From Brachyhypopomus gauderio (taxonomy: Eukaryota > Chordata > Actinopteri > Gymnotiformes > Hypopomidae): a DNA stretch of 64,000 nucleotides. The notes beneath the pieces were generated by a model, which was not told where the DNA came from, ran no database searches, and saw only the letters and a list, made by a program, of their open reading frames with translations. A program made the translations under genes and the position numbers. The stretch lies in assembly GCF_052324685.1 (NCBI RefSeq), contig NC_135211.1, forward strand, positions 3,707,868 to 3,771,867. The letters are read 5' to 3'. Positions 57,675 through 64,000 of the stretch are shown in pieces; position 1 is the first letter of the stretch, and each line of letters opens with the position of its first letter.

Positions 57675-57887
57675 TTTATGATTCATTTCCTTATTGTGTT
57701 ACATTTTAATAAAAAAGTAACTAATAAATAAATGAGAGCAAACTAATTTAACATATGTATTGTTTATTTTACTTGCAATTGGGCTAAATCTGCTGATTAT
57801 TTTAACAAAAAATGCAATGGGTCCCCCACACCCTGCTGGACCCCAAGAAGGTAGACCACGCCCGGATCTCATCAGGGTTAAATCACA

Positions 57888-59547
57888 ATGTCGGAATGCG
57901 AGATGGTACAAGACCCGGCTGAGTTAGTAAAGATCAAGATTGCCTCCCGCCGTGGCAAGTTAAGTGTCTGCACGAAACAAATCAATGAAATTCGGACTTT
58001 GTTGGTTCAAAACGGAGAAATGGAACAAGTTGAAGGAAAGGTGACGGCACTGTTGCTAAGTATTCAGTCGTTTAAAACATCACACTGCAAAGTGCAATCA
58101 TTACTGTTGGAGGATGAAACCGAAAGTGACACGGACTGGTTCAATGGAAAATTGCAGGACATTGAGGATTTCCTTGAAAAAGTGAACATTTGGAGAATGG
58201 AACAAAACAAACTGCAGTCAACCATACAGCCACAGGACAGCGTTTCTAACGTTTCCAGGACTTCTAGGTCTTCGAGGGCCTCGTCTGCAGCGAAGATGGC
58301 ACTGGCCGAGAAGGCTGCTCTGGAGGCATGGAGTAAAGCACTGCCAGCACTTCAGGTAACGCTATGAATGAGTATTATGATTCCCGTATGGAGGAGTCGA
58401 GTAAGCCTGTCCTCTCTCCCCTCGACTTTGCACCTGTGGCGGCTGTTCCTAAAACACCACTCCAGCGAGCAGTGCAACATCTAAAAAGCAGCTCCAGGGG
58501 TATCGCGCCATCCACCACAAACCAGCAGCAACGATGTGGCGGAATCAACACCACTCCAGCCACCGACACAGAGCTGAACAGGCAGAGAGACCTTACAGAA
58601 ATAATGGTGAGACAGCTAAATCTTTCCATTTTACTAAAAAGAGAAGTGCCTACTTTTAGTGGTAATCCCTTGTCATTCCAGCCGTTTATGCTTGCCTTTG
58701 AGCATTCTATTGAAAAAAATACTGTTGATTATTAAGACAGATTGTACTTTTTAGAGCAGTTCACTGATGGCCCAGCAAAGAATATCGTCAAAAGGTGCAT
58801 GCATATGGATGCCCTCCAAGGTTATGCCAAGGCAAAAAAGCTCTTGATACTCATTTTGGAAATGAAACGAAAATTGCAAATGCATACTTAGACAAGGCTT
58901 TTAATTGGGCAACACTGAAAGTTGATGATGGAAAGGCTCTCCTTGAATATGTACTATATTTAAGAGAATGTCTTACTGCCATGCAAAATCTGGACCATTT
59001 GGATGAACTGAATGTAACATCTAATCTTAAACTGCTCATCTCCAAATTACCCTACAAACTCTGTGAACGCTGGCGAACCACAGTGTATGAAAAATCCCAA
59101 CAAAACAACACACGGATTAAGTTCGTTCATCTTGTGGAGTTCATAGAACGCCAGTCTACCATCTTACTCCATCCAGTGTTTGGTGACATCAGAGATAACC
59201 CAATCAGCAAGCCCATCTCTAGAGCCAAGCCTAGTGCAAAGTCTCAAAAGAGTGGAAGCAGCTTCATGACCTCTGTCACCTTGTCTAACCCTCAGTTAAC
59301 AGCACAAACAGCTAAGACGCAGCAAACCAACAAGCACGTTCCAGCGTCAATGACATGCAGTTGCTGTTCAGATAGGCACGACATCACTGACTGTGAAAAT
59401 TTCAAATCACAGGCACATGAAGAGAAAGTAGAATATCTGAAGAGAAATGGCTACTGTTTTGGGTGTCTAAAAAAGGACATCTTAGCAGGAACTGCCTCAA
59501 TAGGGCCATTTGTGAGCTGTGCAAGCATAAACATCATACCTTACTGA
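57888..59547 (+). pseudogene. BEL/Pao gag region, broken
   Basis: Three overlapping frames: 57888-58367, 58364-58735 and 58795-59547. The first is a charged, coiled-coil-like N-terminal region ending in an Ala-rich helix (KMALAEKAALEAW). The second reaches VPTFSGNPLSFQPFMLAFEH, the start of the DUF1759-type Gag domain of BEL elements, and stops at TAA 58733-58735. The third continues with KLPYKLCERWR and a first zinc-binding segment CSCCSDRHDITDCENF. Frame changes lie near 58365, 58790 and 59460, plus the one stop. Position and motifs identify Gag: particle assembly and RNA packaging in active relatives. Confidence 0.88.
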
Positions 59548-60905
59548 ACATTACCTGTGAGTATACTGTCAAAACTCAGGCGCCTGTTAATAGCGCACTC
59601 ATCTCAGCTAGTCATGTTACAGGGGCCAGTCACTGTGCATTGGCCATTGTGCCAGTCATCATTGAGTCACCCAAAAGCTCCAGATCCATAATGACCTACG
59701 CATTCCTTGACCCGGGCAGCTCAGCAACTTTCTGCTCTGACAAGCTCATGCACCAGCTTAACGTCAGCGGACGCAGGACTGAGGTGGCCCTGAAAACGAT
59801 GGGACAGGAGCAAATGGTGAGATGCTATGAGCTCAAAGGTCTTAAAGTTGGCAACATTGATGGCAGTGTGTTCCTTCAGTTACCCATTGTATACACACAA
59901 GCCAAAATCCCAGTGTCAAAGGACCATTTGGTTACAGCAAACGACATCAAAAGATGGCCGTACCTCAGTGGCATAACCCTGGACAGCATTGATGCTGATA
60001 TAGAGCTACTGATCGGCATGGACGTACCGAAGGCGATGGAACCATGGGATGTTTTAAATAGCCAAAATGATGGACCATATGCAGTCAGGACATTACTTGG
60101 ATGGGTGGTCAATGGTCCACTCAATTCCTGCGCTGCTATGGAAAGAGGTGACAAGGGACCCGCAACAGTTAACCGAATCACATTGGAGAACATAAGAGAG
60201 ACGCTTATTAGACAATACAACCATGATTTCCCTGAAAAGGAATGTGAAGAGGAAACCGAGATGTCCGTTGAGGATAAAAAATTCATGGATGTGACGACAA
60301 GGTCAGTCGTGCTTAGAAATGGTCGCTATCATTTATCTTTACCTTTTCGCAATGAAGCTGTACATATGCCAGACAACCAGCAGATGGCAGTACAACGTAC
60401 AGTGGGTCTAGCTAGAAAATTTAAGAAAGATTCTGCTTTCGCTAGTGAGTACACCACATTTATGGAAGATGTGCTCAGCAAGGGCTATGCAGAAAAGGTG
60501 CCTACATGCCAGCTGCAAAGGAATGATGGAATGGTCTGGTATATACCTCATCACGCAGTCTACCACAAGCAGAATGGCAAGTTGAGAGTTGTATTCGACT
60601 GCTCTGCATCTTATAAGGGCAAATCACTGAACACAGAACTTCTCCAGGGTGCGGACCTGGCGAATCCACTGCTGGGTGTTCTTCTGAGATTTAGAGAAGA
60701 AAGGATTGCTGTAATGGCCGACATCGAGGCAATGTACTGTCAAGTACGTGTTCATGAACATCACTGTGACTTCCTCCGATTCCTCTGGTGGCCACAGGGG
60801 GATACAAGCAAGCCATTGGAAGCGTACAGGATGAAGGTTCATCTTTTCGGTGCTGTGTCATCTCCAAGCATCGCCAATTATGCCCTGAAAAAAAACAGCA
60901 GTTGA
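59463..60905 (+). pseudogene. BEL/Pao zinc knuckle, protease and reverse-transcriptase 5' half
   Basis: 480-codon open frame. It begins in KKGHLSRNCLNRAICELCKH (CCHC-like knuckles), then an aspartic-protease-like site LDPGSSATFCSDKL where the usual D-S/T-G is D-P-G, as is common in BEL elements. After a linker with WVVNGPL comes the reverse transcriptase: LRVVFDCSASYKGKSLN, then VMADIEAMYCQVRV with the first catalytic aspartate, and FLRFLWW. A frameshift in a run of A near 60890 ends the frame just before the second catalytic block. Confidence 0.9.
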
Positions 60906-62433
60906 CAACTCAGAGCAGTTTAGTGCAACAACTCTTGACACCATCAAACATAGTTTTTATGTAGATGACTGCCTTCGATCTGTGGCATCTGTGATGGAGG
61001 CTATCCAGCTTACGCACAACCTTAGGGAAGCATGCGCCCAAGGAGGATTTACCCTAAACAAGTGGGTAAGTAACAGCTGTGAGGTCCTTGCTACAACTGT
61101 GCTGAAATACATTCACAACGAAACCAAAAGGTTCCGCACCTATGTTGCTAACCGCATTGCAATAATCCACAGCCTCTCGCAAGCACACCAGTGGAGGTAT
61201 GTCTGCTCGAAGGACAATCCGGCAGATGATGCCTCACGTGGACTCTATATTGAACCACTCTTGGCATCCAACAGATGGCTCCACGGTCCTCCCTTGCTTT
61301 CAAGAAGGGAATCAGATTGGCCTGATATGCCAGAAGATCTGAGCTACATACCCAGCTGTGCTGTAGAGGTAAAACATGCCATTACTGTCAATTGTGTGAA
61401 GATGGAGATTAATGCAACTTCATCCCTGATTCAGTACTTCTCCTCTTGGAGGAAACTACTTAGAGCTGTTGCCTGGTTGCTGAAGCTCAAACGCATCCTT
61501 CTGCATCGAAGTCGAAAGGACAGAGACAAAGTGACATCCACATGCCAAGGTGAGCAAGAGCAAAAATGCTTAACTGTGGATGATTTGGATGAAGCAGAAA
61601 AGGCAATCATTTGTTATGAACAGCACTGCCACCTGGATGCAGAATTGAAATTGATGAAAATGAACAAACCAGTGAAATCTGATAGCCTTGTATTCAGACT
61701 GGATCCATTCATTGACAATGGCATCATGAGGGTTGGAGGACGGATAGGTAAAGCACCGATATCCGTAAACACAAAGAATCCAATCATACTCCCCAAGTCA
61801 TCACATATATCCAAGTTGATCCTGAGGGATATTCATCAGCAAAATGGACATTCAGGAAGAAATCACATGCTATCAAAACTTAGACAAAAATTCTGGCTCC
61901 CTTCGGCTAACTCTTGTGCTAGACACATTGTTAGATCTTGTGTGTTTTGCAGACGGATGCAGGCCAGACCTGGAATGCAGAAAATGGTGGAATTGCCACA
62001 GGATCGGATTACTCCCAACTTGCCACCATTTTCCCATGTGGGTATTGACTTCTTTGGTCCGGTGGAGGCCAAGAGTGGTCACTCACGGGTAAAGCGCTGG
62101 GGAGTATTCTTCACCTGTCTGGTAAGCCGGGCAATCCATCTAGAAGTAGCATGGAGTCTGGATACCAGTGCTTGCATGAATGCAGTCCGGCGGTTCCTGT
62201 GTCGGAGAGGTCAGGTGCTTACCATCAGAACAGACTGTGGCACCAACTTCACCTCCGCACAGAAGGAACTGGAAATGGCACGGAATCAGCTGGATAAAGA
62301 AAAGATTCAGGAATTCCTGCTAAAAAACCATGTCAAGTGGCTGTTCAATCCACCATATGCAGCTCATTTCGGAGGAGCATGGGAAAGACTTATCCGCCTG
62401 GTTAAGAAGACACTTCTCTCGATTGTACGATAA
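60906..62433 (+). pseudogene. BEL/Pao reverse-transcriptase end, deleted RNase H region, integrase
   Basis: Begins with HSFYVDDCLRS (60950-60980), the catalytic YVDD box, then FTLNKWVSNSCEVL. There it joins directly to TTVLKYIHNETKRFRTYV, so the usual peptidase A17/RNase H-like stretch is missing (junction near 61085). NPADDASRGL follows. The integrase has the HHCC finger (HQQNGHSGRNH, then CVFCRR) and the core: D in VGIDFFGPV, D in IRTDCGTNF, E in FGGAWERLI. It stops at TAA 62431-62433, but the frame's content continues after it. Confidence 0.9.
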
Positions 62434-62943
62434 CAAACACTGGCCGGCGAAATGATGCAAACAGCCTTTTGTGAAAAGGAATGCATTCTCAATGACCGAC
62501 CGCTTACTATAACCTCTAGTGACCCAAATGATCTCACACCCTTGACACCAAACCACCTACTGCAGTTGAAGAGTGAACCGTTGCCACCTCCTGGTCTCTT
62601 TAGTAAAAATGATGTGTACAGCAGGAAATGGTGGAAATATGTCCAATACCTGGCAGATCAGTTCTGGTAAAGGTGGACTATGGAATACCTTCCACTACTG
62701 CAAGAACGACAGAAGTGGCTCCACACTGAAATGAATTTCAAAATCAATGACATTGTGGTGCTGGTAGACCCAGCAGCACCTAGGAATTCTTGGCCCCTGG
62801 GTAGGGTGGTTAAGACCCTGCCTGGCCCCAAAGGTCTTGTGCGAAGCGTATTGGTGCAAACAAAGACCAACGTGCTGCAGAGACCCATCAGTAAGCTTTG
62901 CTTTCTTCTCGAAGGTGATGAAGCACCTTCAGAGAGGCTCTGA
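62434..62943 (+). pseudogene. BEL/Pao integrase C-terminal domain
   Basis: The frame resumes past the TAA: FCEKECILNDRPLTITSSDP, TPNHLLQLK, then RKWWKYVQYLADQFW and TAA at 62668-62670. Resuming again, YLPLLQERQKWLHTE and INDIVVLVDP, then WPLGRVVKTLPG to the final stop at 62941-62943. This is the DUF5641-type C-terminal module of BEL elements. Two stop codons break it. Confidence 0.85.
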
Positions 62944-63536
62944 TTGCACACTTGCAGTACTGACAAATCTAAATATTCCTGTGCGTGCTCTCACACCAGC
63001 CCATACACTTACACCTACGGACTTTCACAGGTGGCGCTACATGTACATTGGACTTGGACTTGATCAGTTACCTTTTTTAACTTTACTGAAATAAAAAACA
63101 AAAAAGGGGGGGGGGGACCCGAATGGAAACAAAATGTAAGACTAGCATTTCATTTGGTGTTTCTTGGTTTTTTATGGTTACCTTTGTGTATGGGCTAATG
63201 TATTGTGTATTAGGTTTTGGAACACCTGTATTGTATAGCCTTTATTGAGTACGTATGGCTCCCTTTCATTATGGTTTAGAATTGTCCTGCAGTAACAGTG
63301 ACAATTAGGGGCCAGTGTGTTGGAGCCATATTTGTGAATTGTACATCATGTTGATGGTAACTTATAATACACATAAATTAGTGGTATACTTACCTGACAT
63401 GTTTGCATTTTTATACATATCTGTCTGTCTATGCCTATCCTATTTTTATTTCTCTGTCTGTGAGTGCTTACTTGACTGCGTGTCGGGAACAACTTACCAC
63501 CATCCTCATTGGCGTTAGACAGAAATCGCCACTACA
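62944..63536 (+). other. BEL 3' untranslated region, polypurine tract and 3' LTR
   Basis: After the last stop, a purine run near 63101-63118 precedes the probable 3' LTR, which ends CGCCACTACA at 63536. The LTR start is not fixed because the 5' LTR copy is truncated. Confidence 0.65.
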
Positions 63537-63726
63537 TATGCATTTTATACTTTTGCCAATTAATTTAATTTAATTTAATTTCATATTTTGCAAATATGGA
63601 TGTTTGTAGCATCCTTGGACAAGCCAGGGAAATGCCTACTTTTTATTTTGAACCATTACTTATCAACAAATCATTCTAAGAAAAAATGGACAGAAATTGA
63701 TTTTGCTTTTTGAAACAGATTATAAC
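63537..63726 (+). repeat. Hatching-enzyme tandem unit 3, continuation
   Basis: Matches unit 1 from about 46538 to 46700 (CATATTTTGCAAATATGGAT, then GTTTGTAGCATCCTTGGACA and AAAAATGGACAGAAATT), with a TTTAA-repeat difference near 63560. It ends at ACAGATTATAAC, about 0.5 kb before where the start codon of a third gene should lie. Confidence 0.9.
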
Positions 63727-64000
63727 TAGTGGTGGGACTTTAACGCGGTATTTTCGATTAATTAATTACAGGAAAGTTAACGCACTAAAAAAATTTACGC
63801 ATTTTAACGCATTTAACGCACGAGACACTTTTTGCACCATGGAATGTTTCTCAGTACGCGAGTTCCGGGCATACAGATTATGGACACACAATAAGATCAT
63901 GATGGAGATGACTGAAGAGGCTACGCCTGTGGATGGGAAATTAAAAAATATGAAACTTCCAGATGGAAGTACAAACAAAAATAGTGTTATTTACACTTTA
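63727..64000 (+). mobile_element. 5' end of a hAT-like element, cut by the window end
   Basis: Starts TAGTGGTGGGACTTTAACGC, a fish hAT-type terminus. A plus-strand frame from 63899 reads MMEMTEEATPVDGKLKN and LPDGSTNKNSVIYTL, like the region before a BED finger in hAT transposases. It runs off the window. Confidence 0.6.

Larger units (their letters stand above)
54299..57877 (+). mobile_element. piggyBac-like element nested in the BEL leader
   Basis: TTAA lies on both sides (54295-54298 and 57878-57881). The ends CCCTTATATGGTCC and GGATCTCATCAGGG are imperfect inverted repeats, typical of the piggyBac superfamily. Near the right end is a piece of transposase N-terminus. The centre was replaced or expanded by a diverged LTR (about 54918-55485), a solo LTR (56025-56343), a 33-bp minisatellite and a GT microsatellite. 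Most of the transposase is absent, so it cannot move itself. Confidence 0.85.
53881..63536 (+). mobile_element. BEL/Pao LTR retrotransposon, inactive, with nested insertions (9.66 kb)
   Basis: Inserted in hatching-enzyme unit 3 with TATGCA on both sides (53875-53880 and 63537-63542). The last 98 bp of the LTR (CCTATTTTTATTTCTCTGTC to CGCCACTACA) occur at 53977-54074 and again at 63437-63536, so the 5' LTR is mostly missing. In its place lies an inverted copy of the LTR end (53883-53945). A purine run AAAAAGGGGGGGGGGGGA near 63101 marks the 3' polypurine tract. Gag to integrase follow from 57888, with several frameshifts, stops and a deletion. Without the piggyBac insert the leader between LTR and gag is about 230 bp. 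Confidence 0.88.

Overview
The window is teleost fish nuclear DNA. Three things show this: intron-bearing genes with GT-AG junctions, a fish hatching-enzyme (astacin) gene array, and a dense mix of fish-type transposons (hAT, Tc1/mariner, piggyBac, BEL/Pao and other LTR elements, L1/Tx1-like and L2/Rex-like LINEs, an RLE-type LINE) with many micro- and minisatellites. The repeat types and the intron-containing hatching-enzyme genes fit an otophysan (characin, knifefish or catfish relative), but the species cannot be fixed from sequence alone. Host genes fill only a few percent of the window. No tRNA, rRNA or CRISPR array was found.

Host genes. (1) wdr83os (Asterix), minus strand, four coding exons between 10308 and 14318. 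The exons sum to exactly 106 codons plus stop, and its 3.1-kb last intron is filled with hAT elements. (2) A single-exon leucine-rich-repeat type I membrane protein, plus strand, 37963-39060. (3) Two tandem, nearly identical hatching-enzyme genes, plus strand, each with four exons and 254 codons, at 47208-48341 and 51110-52243. They lie exactly 3902 bp apart. A catalytically dead, internally deleted relic precedes them (44116-44270). The upstream part of a third repeat unit follows (52705-53880, resuming 63537-63726) and runs out of the window about 0.5 kb short of its predicted start codon.

Region by region. 1-6465: minisatellites (65-, 35-, 24- and 31-bp units) around a truncated LTR, a DDE transposase relic and a THAP-like relic. 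6466-9924: mostly low-repeat DNA with no protein-coding signal. 9925-14470: wdr83os. 14925-19935: a 5-kb minisatellite of 90-bp units. 21107-25201: a hAT-like element holding a complete non-autonomous LTR retrotransposon and a deleted LTR. 25205-29755: an L1/Tx1-like LINE split by an RLE-type LINE that is itself split by a hAT element. 30242-33617: a Tc1-like element split by a complete 2273-bp non-autonomous LTR retrotransposon. 36070-37550: a 51-bp minisatellite just upstream of the LRR gene. 44000-64000: the hatching-enzyme array, whose third unit is split by a 9.66-kb BEL/Pao element, itself split by a piggyBac-like element that carries two further LTRs.

Nesting order and perfect target-site duplications at seven insertions (CTATG, AAACC, CAATC, CATAC, GAGGGGCA, CTCCAGAC, CTGTAGAC) plus ATCTCGAT and TTAA give a readable relative chronology. 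The most unusual items are the two non-autonomous LTR elements without pol, one with a long acidic Ser/Pro-rich reading frame, and the recent hatching-enzyme array.
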